Below are positions 47,675-56,927 of a DNA stretch of 64,000 bases, piece by piece. How positions within the stretch are numbered: the first letter of the stretch is position 1; each line of letters opens with the position of its first letter. The notes under the pieces were generated by a model. The model did not search any database and had not been told where the DNA came from. It worked only from the letters and a program-made list of their open reading frames with translations. The stretch comes from Allomuricauda sp. GTDB lineage: Bacteria; Bacteroidota; Bacteroidia; Flavobacteriales; Flavobacteriaceae. The stretch is from positions 2,876,668-2,940,667 of the forward strand of contig CP051244.1 of the NCBI GenBank assembly GCA_017795045.1. Reading direction: 5' to 3'. The translations under genes and the position numbers were made by a program.

Positions 47675-49441
47675 ATGACAAAATTTGAAGCCTTGGGGTT
47701 AGATCAACCCCTATTGGATGCTATTTCCGATCTTGGATTTGAATCTCCATCCGAAGTACAAGAAAAATCAATCCCCATTCTTTTGGAACAAGACACCGAT
47801 TTGGTGGCCTTGGCCCAAACAGGAACAGGTAAGACCGCTGCTTTTGGTTTTCCCATGATCCAAAAGATCCATGCGGAGAGCAGGACTACACAAGGTTTGA
47901 TCCTTTCCCCCACCCGTGAACTGTGCTTGCAGATCACCAACGAACTAAAATTATACTCCAAATACGTTAAAGGTCTGAATACGGTTGCCATCTATGGTGG
48001 CGCCAGTATCACCGAACAGGCCAAACAGATAAAACGCGGCGCGCAAATCGTAGTGGCCACGCCAGGCCGGATGAAGGATATGATCGGCCGTGGGATGGTG
48101 GACATTTCCAAAATTGATTACTGTGTTTTGGATGAAGCTGATGAAATGCTCAACATGGGCTTCTATGAGGACATCAAGGACATCCTGTCCAACACCCCTC
48201 AAGAAAAATTGACTTGGTTATTCTCTGCAACCATGCCCAAGGAAGTGGCTTCCATCGCCAAAAAATTCATGCATCAACCCGTGGAAATCACCGTGGGCAC
48301 CAAAAATGCAGGGGCATCAACGGTACAGCACGAATATTACGTGGTGGGTGGACGTGATCGCTACGCGGCCCTAAAACGTTTGGCCGATGCCAATCCCGGT
48401 ATCTTTTCCGTGGTTTTCTGTAGAACCAAGCGTGACACCCAACGGGTAGCCGAAAAATTAATCGAGGATGGGTACAATGCAGGAGCATTGCATGGTGATC
48501 TAAGCCAGAACCAGCGTGATTTGGTCATGAATGCCTTCCGAAAAAAGCAGGTACAAATGTTGGTGGCCACCGATGTGGCTGCCCGTGGAATTGATGTGGA
48601 CGACGTGACCCACGTGATCAACTATCAATTGCCCGATGAGATTGAGACCTATACCCACCGAAGCGGACGTACGGGGCGAGCCGGGAAATCAGGTATTTCC
48701 ATGGTCATTGTCACCCGTTCCGAACTGAGAAAGATCAAGTCCATTGAAAATAAGATCAAACAGGACTTTTTAAAGAAAAATATTCCTGATGGTATCGAAA
48801 TCTGCGAGATTCAATTATATCACTTGGCCAACAAGATTAAGGATACCAAGATCAACAAGGAGATAGATAGTTACCTTCCTGCCATCAATGATGTATTGGA
48901 GGGTATCGACCGTGAGGAGCTTATCAAGAAAATAGTTTCCGTAGAGTTCACCCAATTCTACAACTATTACAGCAAAACCAAAGACCTTAATAGTCAAGAT
49001 GGTGGCAGGGATAGAGATGGCAAAGGGACTTCCAAAGGAGAAATTCCATCTGAAGGTTCCGTGCGTTACTTCATCAATGTTGGTGAGCGCGATGGTTACG
49101 ATTGGATGTCGCTGAAAGACTTCCTAAGAGATACATTGAACCTGGAAAAAGAAGACATTTTCAATGTAGACACCAAAGACAGTTTCTCTTTCTTCAATTC
49201 TGATGCGCATCTGGCTGAATTAATTATTCAAACCTTTAGCGAATTCAAATTGGAAGGTCGCTTCATCAATGTAGAAATTTCTACCAAGCCCGGTGGTGGC
49301 GGTGGAAAAGGTGGAGGCAAAAAACGTGGACATCGAAAAGGTGGACACCGAAAAGGCGGAAGCAACAAACCATCCTTCAAAGGAGGAAAAAAAGGTGGAT
49401 ACGGTAAGAAAGGTGGCAAAAAGAGGTCTGGCTTTTATTAG
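47675..49441 (+). CDS. DEAD-box RNA helicase with DbpA-like domain and basic Gly/Lys tail
   Basis: An ATP-dependent RNA helicase of 588 residues, likely for ribosome assembly or cold growth. Motifs in order are the Q motif, AQTGTGKT (Walker A), PTRELCLQI, TPGR, DEAD (VLDEADEML), SAT, and the C-terminal VATDVAARGID and HRSGRTGRAG. A DbpA-type RNA-binding domain (about 470-545) and a tail of Gly/Lys/Arg repeats (GGGGKGGGKKRGHRKGG type) follow. The start was moved in to MTKFEALGL. A 105-base leader suggests post-transcriptional control. Confidence 0.95.
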   Translation: MTKFEALGLDQPLLDAISDLGFESPSEVQEKSIPILLEQDTDLVALAQTGTGKTAAFGFPMIQKIHAESRTTQGLILSPTRELCLQITNELKLYSKYVKGLNTVAIYGGASITEQAKQIKRGAQIVVATPGRMKDMIGRGMVDISKIDYCVLDEADEMLNMGFYEDIKDILSNTPQEKLTWLFSATMPKEVASIAKKFMHQPVEITVGTKNAGASTVQHEYYVVGGRDRYAALKRLADANPGIFSVVFCRTKRDTQRVAEKLIEDGYNAGALHGDLSQNQRDLVMNAFRKKQVQMLVATDVAARGIDVDDVTHVINYQLPDEIETYTHRSGRTGRAGKSGISMVIVTRSELRKIKSIENKIKQDFLKKNIPDGIEICEIQLYHLANKIKDTKINKEIDSYLPAINDVLEGIDREELIKKIVSVEFTQFYNYYSKTKDLNSQDGGRDRDGKGTSKGEIPSEGSVRYFINVGERDGYDWMSLKDFLRDTLNLEKEDIFNVDTKDSFSFFNSDAHLAELIIQTFSEFKLEGRFINVEISTKPGGGGGKGGGKKRGHRKGGHRKGGSNKPSFKGGKKGGYGKKGGKKRSGFY

Positions 49442-49516
49442 TTAATTCTATATTAAATGATAGGGGCGTCCTGTAGTTTTTTCTTTGTTTAGTACTTTTA
49501 TACCTACAAAGATTGC

Positions 49517-50293
49517 ATGAGAAGATATCTACTTTTACTTTTTTCCTTGACCGTTGGATTTTGCTTTGCCCAAAATGACGACGAATCCAGCGTTCAGGAG
49601 GAGTTGACCGCTACGGTAATCAACGCTCAAAGTGATTTCCCCTTGGAAAGTGTGCACGTCATTAACCTGAATCAGGTAAAGGGTACCATCACGGACCAAA
49701 ATGGAAAGTTTACCATTCAAGCTGCCGTAAACGATACCTTATACCTATCCTACTTGGGTTTTAAGACCCAAAAAGTACGGGTCACCAATGATATGTTCCG
49801 GTTCAAGGACACCAAAATAGCGTTGACGGAGCTGGCCTACGCCTTAGAAGAAGTCATCGTAAAACCTTATCAACTTACAGGCTATTTGGAAATCGATGTA
49901 AAGAACCTTCCCATCAACAATGCCTATCAATACAGCATCTCTGGTCTGAACACCAGTTATGAAGGAGGAAACAAGAGTCCCAGTGCCGTGACCAAGGTCT
50001 TGGGGGCCATCCTAAATCCGGCAGATCTCCTGCGGAACCTCTTTGGCAAAAAGCCCAGACAGATGCGAAAATTGCGTCAGATGAAAGAAGATGACAACAT
50101 CCGGAATCTTCTGGCCTCTAAATTTGATCGGGAAACCCTCACCGAGCTGCTCCAATTGGAAAAAGTGGACATCGAGGACATCCTCAACAACTGCAACTAT
50201 TCAAAATCCTTCATCAATACTGCCAATGACCTGCAGATATTGGATGCCATTTCCAGCTGTTACGAAGAGTACAAAGTACTCAACCGAAAGTAA
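49517..50293 (+). CDS. Exported protein with CarboxypepD_reg-like domain
   Basis: A 258-residue protein. A signal peptide ends near CFAQ (about 19). A carboxypeptidase-regulatory-like beta-sandwich follows (about 30-115: ATVINAQSDFPLESVHVIN, GTITDQNGKFTI, LYLSYLGFKTQKVRV). It is like the N-terminal domain of TonB receptors but has no barrel. The C-terminal 140 residues are helical and basic in the middle (FGKKPRQMRKLRQMKEDD). The function is unknown; periplasmic or outer-membrane association is likely. Confidence 0.82.
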   Translation: MRRYLLLLFSLTVGFCFAQNDDESSVQEELTATVINAQSDFPLESVHVINLNQVKGTITDQNGKFTIQAAVNDTLYLSYLGFKTQKVRVTNDMFRFKDTKIALTELAYALEEVIVKPYQLTGYLEIDVKNLPINNAYQYSISGLNTSYEGGNKSPSAVTKVLGAILNPADLLRNLFGKKPRQMRKLRQMKEDDNIRNLLASKFDRETLTELLQLEKVDIEDILNNCNYSKSFINTANDLQILDAISSCYEEYKVLNRK

Positions 50294-50390
50294 CGAACAC
50301 CTTTTTACGCTTTACCCGTAGCGACTTGGGACGATAAATAAATTTTAGTTTTCCATATTCATTTTATAGCTTTAGGGAAAATACCAATGC

Positions 50391-52076
50391 ATGAAAAAAC
50401 TACTTGTACTCATGTCAATTCTGTCCATTTTGTTCGGTTGTAGGGAAGCTAAGAAAGAGCAACAAACCACAGAACAGGTAGTTGAGGAACAAAGCCCAAA
50501 AAAAGAGGTTCCTTTTGTTTGGGAAGGGGCCAATATTTACTTTCTGCTTACGGACCGTTTCAACAACGGAAACCCGGACAATGATGTCAATTTTGACAGA
50601 ACGGAGGATACTGCCATACTCCGGGGCTTTGAAGGAGGCGACCTCCAAGGGGTCACCCAAAAGATAGAGGAGGGCTATTTTACCGATTTGGGCATCAATG
50701 CCATATGGCTCACTCCGCTGGTGGAGCAAATCCATGGCGCAACGGACGAAGGAACCGGAAAAACCTATGGCTACCATGGATACTGGGCCAAGGACTGGAC
50801 GGCCTTGGACCCTAATTTTGGCACTCGAAAGGATTTGGAAAACATGGTCAAGGCAGCCCATGCCAAAGGCATCCGCATTCTTTTGGACGTGGTGCTTAAC
50901 CATACCGGCCCTGTTACCGAAAAAGACCCGGCCTGGCCAGATGATTGGGTTCGCACAGGTCCAAAATGCGATTTCACCACATACGAAACCACCACCGCAT
51001 GCACCTTGGTGGAAAATTTACCCGATGTGCTTACCGAATCCAATGAATCCGTGGAGCTTCCCGATGCCCTTTTGGCCAAATGGAAGGAAGAAGGCCGATT
51101 GAGCCAAGAACTGGACGAATTGCAGCTTTTCTTCGAAAGAACAGGATATCCTAGGGCTCCAAGATACTACATCATCAAGTGGCTCACCGACTATATCAAT
51201 GATTTTGGAGTGGATGGGTTCCGCGTGGACACTGTAAAGCACGTGAACGAAAATGCTTGGGCCGATTTGCACAAAGAGGCCAATTACGCCTTTGAAATGT
51301 GGAAAAAGAAACACCCGGACCGTATTCTGGACAACAACCCTTTTTATATGGTGGGTGAAGTGTACAATTATGGTATTTCAGGAGGACGGGAATTCGATTT
51401 TGGGGATAAAAAGGTGGATTACTTCAACTATGGTTTCAATAGCCTTATCAATTTTGAATTGAAGGCCGATGGAATGAAGGCGTATGAAACCATTTTCAAA
51501 AAATACAACAACCTACTCAATAACAAACTAAAAGGAAAAAGTGTCCTCAACTATCTTACATCCCATGATGATGGCGCCCCTTTTGACAAGGAACGCAAAA
51601 AACCGTACCGTTCTGCCAATGTACTGTTGTTGACACCTGGTGCCTCACAGGTATATTACGGAGACGAAACCTCCAGAAGCCTTATGATAGAAGGGGCCGA
51701 AGGCGATGCCACCCTTCGCTCCTTTATGAACTGGGAAGAACTGGACAGTTTGGCAAATGTTCAAAAGATTCACGAACACTGGCAAAAATTGGGGCAGTTC
51801 CGAAGGGACCACCCTGCTATTGGGGCCGGACGCCATAAGCGTTTATCCAAATCTCCTTACGTGTTCTCCAGAACCTATGTTGATGGGGACTATCGGGATA
51901 AAGTGGTCGTAGGACTTGACCTTCCCAAAGGAAAAAAATCACTCAACGTTAAGGGCTTCTTTGGGGATGGCACCAAATTGTACGATACCTATTCAGGCAC
52001 CGAAGTAACCGTTACCAAAGGCAAAGTGCTTCTGGACAATGCATTTGATATGGCCCTTTTGGAATTGGTGGAATGA
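50391..52076 (+). CDS. GH13 alpha-amylase-family lipoprotein
   Basis: A 561-residue glycoside hydrolase. The lipoprotein signal is MKKLLVLMSILSILFGC (C17). The GH13 barrel shows conserved regions DVVLNHTG (166-173), GFRVDTVKH with nucleophile D280, GEVYNYG with acid/base E323, and LTSHDDGAPF with H392 and D393. A long insert lies between barrel regions. It is likely an envelope-bound maltodextrin/starch hydrolase. No SusC/SusD or regulator is adjacent, so it is not part of a local polysaccharide locus. Confidence 0.93.
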   Translation: MKKLLVLMSILSILFGCREAKKEQQTTEQVVEEQSPKKEVPFVWEGANIYFLLTDRFNNGNPDNDVNFDRTEDTAILRGFEGGDLQGVTQKIEEGYFTDLGINAIWLTPLVEQIHGATDEGTGKTYGYHGYWAKDWTALDPNFGTRKDLENMVKAAHAKGIRILLDVVLNHTGPVTEKDPAWPDDWVRTGPKCDFTTYETTTACTLVENLPDVLTESNESVELPDALLAKWKEEGRLSQELDELQLFFERTGYPRAPRYYIIKWLTDYINDFGVDGFRVDTVKHVNENAWADLHKEANYAFEMWKKKHPDRILDNNPFYMVGEVYNYGISGGREFDFGDKKVDYFNYGFNSLINFELKADGMKAYETIFKKYNNLLNNKLKGKSVLNYLTSHDDGAPFDKERKKPYRSANVLLLTPGASQVYYGDETSRSLMIEGAEGDATLRSFMNWEELDSLANVQKIHEHWQKLGQFRRDHPAIGAGRHKRLSKSPYVFSRTYVDGDYRDKVVVGLDLPKGKKSLNVKGFFGDGTKLYDTYSGTEVTVTKGKVLLDNAFDMALLELVE

Positions 52077-52457
52077 TCAATTCCGGGAATGCAGTGCAAT
52101 CCGATTGCCTTCCGAATCCAAGAACAATCCCATATACCCCACATCCGGACTAATTTGGGTCTTAGGCTTTACTATTTTGCCTCCAGACGGCTCCACACGG
52201 TCCAATTCCTGTTGTAGATCGGTACAGGCAAAATAAATCAGGACCCCTTCCGTATTGCTAGGCGTGTACCAATCCGTATTCTGGATAAGACAACCCGCAG
52301 CCCCGGTTTTGGTCTCATCCCACGGAAACCATCCCATTTTGGTATCGCCCATATCATGAACCTGGATGGCAACCCCAAAAACCGCTTCGTAAAACCCTTT
52401 GGCCCGGTCCATATCGGCAACGGGAATCTCGAACCAACCCACCATGTTTTGTTCCAT
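52077..52457 (-). CDS. VOC-family (glyoxalase/bleomycin-resistance-like) protein
   Basis: A 126-residue protein with two betaalphabetabetabeta units: WFEIPVADMDRAKGFYEAVFG at the N-terminus and FLDSEGNRIALHS at the C-terminus. Members bind metal and act on diverse small molecules; the ligand is unknown. Its stop codon abuts that of the amylase gene on the other strand. The SRPBCC gene lies one base upstream, so the two share a transcript. Confidence 0.9.
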   Translation of the reverse strand: MEQNMVGWFEIPVADMDRAKGFYEAVFGVAIQVHDMGDTKMGWFPWDETKTGAAGCLIQNTDWYTPSNTEGVLIYFACTDLQQELDRVEPSGGKIVKPKTQISPDVGYMGLFLDSEGNRIALHSRN

Positions 52458-52458
52458 A

Positions 52459-52986
52459 TTATTCCTCCAAGATTGATTTCAAATTGTCAAGTCCCTCCTC
52501 AAAATCCTTTCCAACAGCTTTGTCCATGTTCATGAACAGCATCATAATGCTGAACGGAAATTTATTTTTTCCGGAAAATCCCCAAGTCACCTTAGTCGAA
52601 TTGGCATCCACCGCTTCGGTGGCCAAATAGGCATCGGAAGTGGACTTCCAAGGCTTCAGGAATCTAAGTTCGGACTCAACACGTTCCCCATCCACAATTT
52701 TGGTGATTTCTTGCTCTCCTTCCCCAACATCCTTATTCCCGTTCCAATAGCTCATCGCTCCCACTTCTCCATCGGTTCCGGTCAACTTTTTCTCCATGCC
52801 GGGGTCCTTCTGGTTCCAAGGCGACCATTGATCTTGGTTTTTAAGAAATCGAAGATTTTCAAAAACCTCGGATTTGGGTTTCGCAATCACAATCGATCTT
52901 GAAACATGGTACGTTTTGGGTGCAATAGCTGCCAAAATAAGGATGAGCAGTACAATCCCCGCTAGAATGTAAAATATCGTAGTCAT
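52459..52986 (-). CDS. Membrane-anchored SRPBCC (polyketide cyclase-like) protein
   Basis: A 175-residue protein with an N-terminal transmembrane helix (about 4-24) and an SRPBCC/START-like domain with the family pattern VSRSIVIAKPKSEVFENL and WSPWNQKDPGMEK. Such domains bind hydrophobic ligands. The function is unknown. It is the first gene of a two-gene unit with the VOC protein. Confidence 0.88.
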   Translation of the reverse strand: MTTIFYILAGIVLLILILAAIAPKTYHVSRSIVIAKPKSEVFENLRFLKNQDQWSPWNQKDPGMEKKLTGTDGEVGAMSYWNGNKDVGEGEQEITKIVDGERVESELRFLKPWKSTSDAYLATEAVDANSTKVTWGFSGKNKFPFSIMMLFMNMDKAVGKDFEEGLDNLKSILEE

Positions 52987-53026
52987 TTGTCTTTGAATTG
53001 GTTAGATACTAAATGTACAAAAAACT

Positions 53027-53680
53027 TTATTCCGAAAGATATCGCTCAATAATGCCTTCCACACTTTTGATGGATTTTTTGGTCCAGTCCAACCGTTTCT
53101 CAAGGATTTCGGTCTGGGTAAGCTGCCAATCCACATTGGATTTTCTGACTTTTTGGGCGAGCTCCTGTATAATGATCGCTGCCGATACGGAAACATTCAA
53201 GCTTTCAGAAAAACCGACCATGGGTATTTTCAGGTATCCATCCGCTTGTTGCATTACCTCCTCACTCAAACCTTCCTTTTCCGTTCCAAAAAACAAGGCA
53301 GTCTTCTCCCTTGGGAAAAAATCAGGGAGCAGCAGGGAGTCGTTATGTGGGGTTGTAGCAATGATCTGATACCCCGACTGCTTCAATTTGGAGATACATT
53401 CAGAGGCATCCCCATATGTATGCATATCCACCCATTGTTCGGCCCCAACGGCAATGTTCTTGTCCAATCGCTTTTGAAAACGATCTTCCACCACATGTAC
53501 CTCTTGAACACCAAACACATCGCAACTCCTCATGATAGCGCTGGTATTGTGCATTTGATACACATCCTCAATAGCCACGGTCAGGAATTTGGTGCGGTTT
53601 TGCAATACTTCAAGGAAGCGCTGCTTGCGCTCATCGGTCAAATACCCTTCTAAATAGGTCAACAAATCATCATTTTGCAT
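53027..53680 (-). CDS. tRNA/rRNA 2'-O-methyltransferase, SpoU/TrmH family
   Basis: A 217-residue SPOUT methyltransferase. Motif 1 is NTSAIMRSCDVFGVQEVHVV (about 47-66), motif 2 LFFGTEKEGLSEEV, and motif 3 MVGFSESLNVSVSAAI. The start was placed at MQNDDLLTYLEGYL; the upstream in-frame stretch crosses the promoter of the sirtuin gene. Pattern and length fit TrmH (tRNA Gm18), but a related target cannot be excluded. Confidence 0.9.
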   Translation of the reverse strand: MQNDDLLTYLEGYLTDERKQRFLEVLQNRTKFLTVAIEDVYQMHNTSAIMRSCDVFGVQEVHVVEDRFQKRLDKNIAVGAEQWVDMHTYGDASECISKLKQSGYQIIATTPHNDSLLLPDFFPREKTALFFGTEKEGLSEEVMQQADGYLKIPMVGFSESLNVSVSAAIIIQELAQKVRKSNVDWQLTQTEILEKRLDWTKKSIKSVEGIIERYLSE

Positions 53681-53710
53681 AAATGCCAAGATAGAAAAAA
53701 ATGAAATTCC

Positions 53711-53718
53711 TATTTTTG
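53711..53718 (+). promoter_or_regulatory. -7 element TATTTTTG before the sirtuin gene
   Basis: An exact TAnnTTTG match 51 bases before the ATG. Confidence 0.45.
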
Positions 53719-53768
53719 AACCTCCCCTGCTCTGGTAGCCCCAAACTTCCAACAAAGAAAACTAAACA

Positions 53769-54467
53769 ATGGTCAAAAAGAAAATAGTGGTGCTTACTGG
53801 CGCGGGAATGAGTGCGGAGAGTGGCCTCAAGACCTTTCGCGATTCCAATGGTCTGTGGGAAGGTCACGATGTTATGGAAGTGGCCTCTCCCCAAGGTTTT
53901 GCCAAAAATCCGGAATTGGTCCTCGATTTTTACAACCAGCGCAGGCGACAACTTTTGGAAGTCAGTCCCAATGCGGGACACCATGCTTTGGTGGACTTGG
54001 AAAAACATTTTGAGGTGAGCATAGTGACCCAAAACGTGGACAACCTCCATGAACAAGCCGGCAGCTCCCATGTGGTGCATTTGCATGGCGAACTGTTCAA
54101 AGTACGGAGCACCATGGATGAAAACCATGTGTTGGAATGGAAAAAGGACTTGATTCTTGGTGATTTGGACAAAAATGGACACCAACTCCGACCCCATATA
54201 GTCTGGTTTGGTGAAATGGTCCCTATGATGGAAACCGCGGCCCAAATTACCCAATTGGCCGATATCCTGATCATTATAGGAACCTCCATGCAGGTATACC
54301 CTGCAGCCAGTTTAGCGAATTACGTATCGGGACAGACCCCTATCTTTTTTGTGGATCCCAAACCCAGTGTACGTCCATCAGATTTTGGGAACCTTACCAT
54401 AATTTCCGAAACTGCTGCGGAAGGAGTCCCTACTCTTGTGAATCACTTATCTGATACAATGACCTGA
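53769..54467 (+). CDS. Sir2-family NAD-dependent deacylase, cysteine-free class III type
   Basis: A 232-residue sirtuin removing acyl groups from lysine with NAD+. It has GAGMSAESGLKTFRDSNGLW (10-30), TQNVDNLHEQAG, catalytic H106 (HLHGEL) and GTSMQVYPAA. Y55 and R58 in the pattern YxxR match the class III (SIRT5/CobB) acyl-pocket residues, suggesting preference for succinyl or malonyl lysine. No cysteine occurs in the whole protein, so the usual zinc-binding Cys4 module is missing. Its last 38 bases overlap the convergent haem-binding gene. Confidence 0.92.
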   Translation: MVKKKIVVLTGAGMSAESGLKTFRDSNGLWEGHDVMEVASPQGFAKNPELVLDFYNQRRRQLLEVSPNAGHHALVDLEKHFEVSIVTQNVDNLHEQAGSSHVVHLHGELFKVRSTMDENHVLEWKKDLILGDLDKNGHQLRPHIVWFGEMVPMMETAAQITQLADILIIIGTSMQVYPAASLANYVSGQTPIFFVDPKPSVRPSDFGNLTIISETAAEGVPTLVNHLSDTMT

Positions 54468-54903
54468 CCCCAATGGCCCAATCCAACAAACTCTTTTTCT
54501 GTGCTTCCGTAAGTCTGGCCTCTTTATGGGTCCAGGTGTACTCCTTTAAAGGCATTTTGCCCTTTTTAACCTCTTCGACCAACTCTTCCAGCTTATGATC
54601 TTTCTTTTTGTCCGAATAATTTCCCCAATCCGAAAAATTGAGTTCCTCCTTGCCTTCCTGGACATGGTGGTCCAACCAATACGAAACCGGGGCCACATTG
54701 TTGTACCAAGGATAGACCGTGTTTCCACTATGACAGTCGTAACACGTAGACTTCAAAATCTGCTTGACTTCGGTACTGGGTTGGGTCTCGGCCTCAAAAA
54801 CGGCAACATAATCACTATCGGACAGATTTTTGTTCGGTCTGTAAAATTGCATGCCTATAAAGACCACCAACAAGACAATGCCTATTTTTTTTGCTATTTT
54901 CAT
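54430..54903 (-). CDS. Membrane-anchored haem-binding protein (CxxCH)
   Basis: A 157-residue protein with an N-terminal membrane helix (about 5-20) and a periplasmic domain carrying one c-type haem site C54-x-x-C57-H58 (STCYDCHSG). The family-typical VYPWYNNVAPVSYWLDHHV and WTHKEARLTEAQK follow. This is the haem-binding domain family of Bacteroidota; a role in electron transfer or sensing is inferred. It overlaps the sirtuin gene by 38 bases and is divergent from the next gene. Confidence 0.88.
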   Translation of the reverse strand: MKIAKKIGIVLLVVFIGMQFYRPNKNLSDSDYVAVFEAETQPSTEVKQILKSTCYDCHSGNTVYPWYNNVAPVSYWLDHHVQEGKEELNFSDWGNYSDKKKDHKLEELVEEVKKGKMPLKEYTWTHKEARLTEAQKKSLLDWAIGVRSLYQISDSQE

Positions 54904-54935
54904 TCGAACCGGATTTTAACTAAAAATACACTTTT

Positions 54936-55508
54936 GTGACCAAACAACAGCTACATACCAAATTGCATTCCGGCAGACTTACAAAGTCCGAAGTAGACCA
55001 ATTGGTGGAACAATTGATACAACAGCCCTCATTGGCTGAAGCACTCTTTCTTGAGGTATTGAAAGAAGACAAGGAAGGGACATTCAATGCCAGCTGGACC
55101 TTTGATCACTTGATGCGGAAAAGGTTGGTCTATCTATTGCCCATGATGACCCTTTTCACAAACAGTCTGTCCGAACTACGGTGCGAATCCTGCATCCGCC
55201 CCATGGCCCATGTCTGCGAAATGGTTACAGAGGCCTATTTCAAGAAAAAAGACCTTGTTTTCATCAAGAATATAGCCGATGAACATCTAGAGAAAATAAT
55301 GATCACCTGTTTTGACTGGCTCATCAGCCCCATGAACATGGCCCCGAAGGTATTTTCCATGACCAGTCTTTACTATTTGGGGCTCAAATTTGATTGGGTA
55401 CATCCTGAATTACGCATGATTTTGGAGGAATCTTATGCCTCAGGTACGGTGGGATACCAGAACCGAGCCAAAAAAACACTGGACAAGCTGGCCAAATTAA
55501 GCCGATAA
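54936..55508 (+). CDS. Helical protein of unknown function upstream of purB
   Basis: A 190-residue soluble, mainly helical protein with no signal peptide. The start is GTG at 54936. Features are VDQLVEQLIQQPSLAEALFLEVL at the N-terminus, CESCIRPMAHVCEM in the middle (three Cys, one CxxC), and a C-terminal repeat-like ILEESYASGTVGYQNRAKKTLDKL. It could be a HEAT-like scaffold. No family is recognised, and the purB neighbourhood does not prove a purine role. Confidence 0.75.
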   Translation: MTKQQLHTKLHSGRLTKSEVDQLVEQLIQQPSLAEALFLEVLKEDKEGTFNASWTFDHLMRKRLVYLLPMMTLFTNSLSELRCESCIRPMAHVCEMVTEAYFKKKDLVFIKNIADEHLEKIMITCFDWLISPMNMAPKVFSMTSLYYLGLKFDWVHPELRMILEESYASGTVGYQNRAKKTLDKLAKLSR

Positions 55509-55524
55509 ACTCTACAAGTTTAAG

Positions 55525-55532
55525 TATCTTTG
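55525..55532 (+). promoter_or_regulatory. -7 element TATCTTTG before purB
   Basis: An exact TAnnTTTG match 25 bases before the purB ATG. Confidence 0.55.
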
Positions 55533-55556
55533 CCACTTCCAAAACAGTACGCAAAA

Positions 55557-56900
55557 ATGTCCTTAACGCAACTCAATGCCATTTCACCGATCGATGGTCG
55601 GTATAGAAACAAAACTGAATCCTTACAAAATTACTTTTCCGAGGAAGCCCTCATCAAATACCGTGTCCAGGTAGAGATCGAGTATTTCATTGCCCTTTGT
55701 GAAATACCGCTGCCCCAATTGTCTAATTTTGATGGAACCAAATTCGAGGAGCTACGGTCCATTTACAAGGATTTTTCTGCTGAGGATGCACAGGCCATCA
55801 AAGAAATTGAAAAAACCACCAACCACGATGTAAAAGCCGTGGAGTATTTCATTAAACAGCGTTTTGATGCCTTGGGATTGGAAGACCATAAAGAATTCAT
55901 CCATTTCGGGTTGACTTCACAGGATATCAACAATACGGCCATTCCACTTTCCATCAAGGAAGCGATGAACGATAGCTACGTTCCTTCTTACTTTGAGGTG
56001 TTCGAAAAATTGAAGGAATTGGCCAAGGAATGGGAAAACGTACCCATGTTGGCGCGTACCCACGGACAACCAGCCTCCCCTACCCGTTTGGGCAAGGAAA
56101 TCGATGTGTTTGTGGAACGTTTGAAAGAACAGTTCAATTTATTGAACGACATTCCCAGTGCCGCCAAATTTGGAGGGGCCACAGGAAACTACAATGCCCA
56201 TAAAGTGGCCTATCCCAACATCGATTGGAAAGCGTTCGGCCAAAAGTTCGTGCAGGAAAAATTGGGCCTTCACCACTCTTTTCCCACAACCCAAATTGAA
56301 CATTACGACCATATGGCCGCTTTGTTCGATTGCCTTAAACGCATCAATACCATCTTGATCGACCTCAACCGGGACGTTTGGACCTACATATCCATGGATT
56401 ATTTCAAACAGAAAATAAAAAAGGGAGAAGTGGGCTCATCGGCCATGCCGCATAAAGTGAATCCCATAGATTTTGAGAATTCCGAAGGAAACATGGGTCT
56501 GGCCAATGCCATTTTTGAGCATTTATCGGCCAAACTTCCCATTTCCCGATTGCAGCGCGATCTAACGGATAGTACCGTATTGCGAAACGTAGGGGTGCCC
56601 TTTGCCCATACTTTGGTCGGGTTTCAATCCACGTTAAAGGGGTTGAACAAATTGGTACTGAACCAAGCAAAATTTGAACAAGATCTAGAGGACAACTGGG
56701 CCGTGGTAGCCGAAGCCATCCAGACCATTTTACGCCGCGAAGGCTATCCCAATCCATACGAAGCCCTAAAGGGCTTGACCCGGACCAATGAGAAGATCAA
56801 CCAAAAATCCATTGCGGATTTTATTGAGACTCTGGAAGTTTCGGATGCCATCAAAACAGAATTGAAACAAATAACCCCAGCGAATTATACCGGGGTTTAA
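55557..56900 (+). CDS. purB: Adenylosuccinate lyase
   Basis: It works twice in purine synthesis, releasing fumarate from SAICAR and adenylosuccinate. The 447-residue protein has SPIDGRYRNKTESLQNYFSE, HFGLTSQDINNTA, ARTHGQPASPTRLGKE and the fumarase-superfamily signature GSSAMPHKVNPIDFEN. The start is ATG 55557, giving MSLTQLNAISPIDGRY; an upstream TTG adds nine unrelated residues inside the promoter. Confidence 0.97.
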   Translation: MSLTQLNAISPIDGRYRNKTESLQNYFSEEALIKYRVQVEIEYFIALCEIPLPQLSNFDGTKFEELRSIYKDFSAEDAQAIKEIEKTTNHDVKAVEYFIKQRFDALGLEDHKEFIHFGLTSQDINNTAIPLSIKEAMNDSYVPSYFEVFEKLKELAKEWENVPMLARTHGQPASPTRLGKEIDVFVERLKEQFNLLNDIPSAAKFGGATGNYNAHKVAYPNIDWKAFGQKFVQEKLGLHHSFPTTQIEHYDHMAALFDCLKRINTILIDLNRDVWTYISMDYFKQKIKKGEVGSSAMPHKVNPIDFENSEGNMGLANAIFEHLSAKLPISRLQRDLTDSTVLRNVGVPFAHTLVGFQSTLKGLNKLVLNQAKFEQDLEDNWAVVAEAIQTILRREGYPNPYEALKGLTRTNEKINQKSIADFIETLEVSDAIKTELKQITPANYTGV

Positions 56901-56927
56901 TTAAACTCAAACTATTTGATTTTTTGA

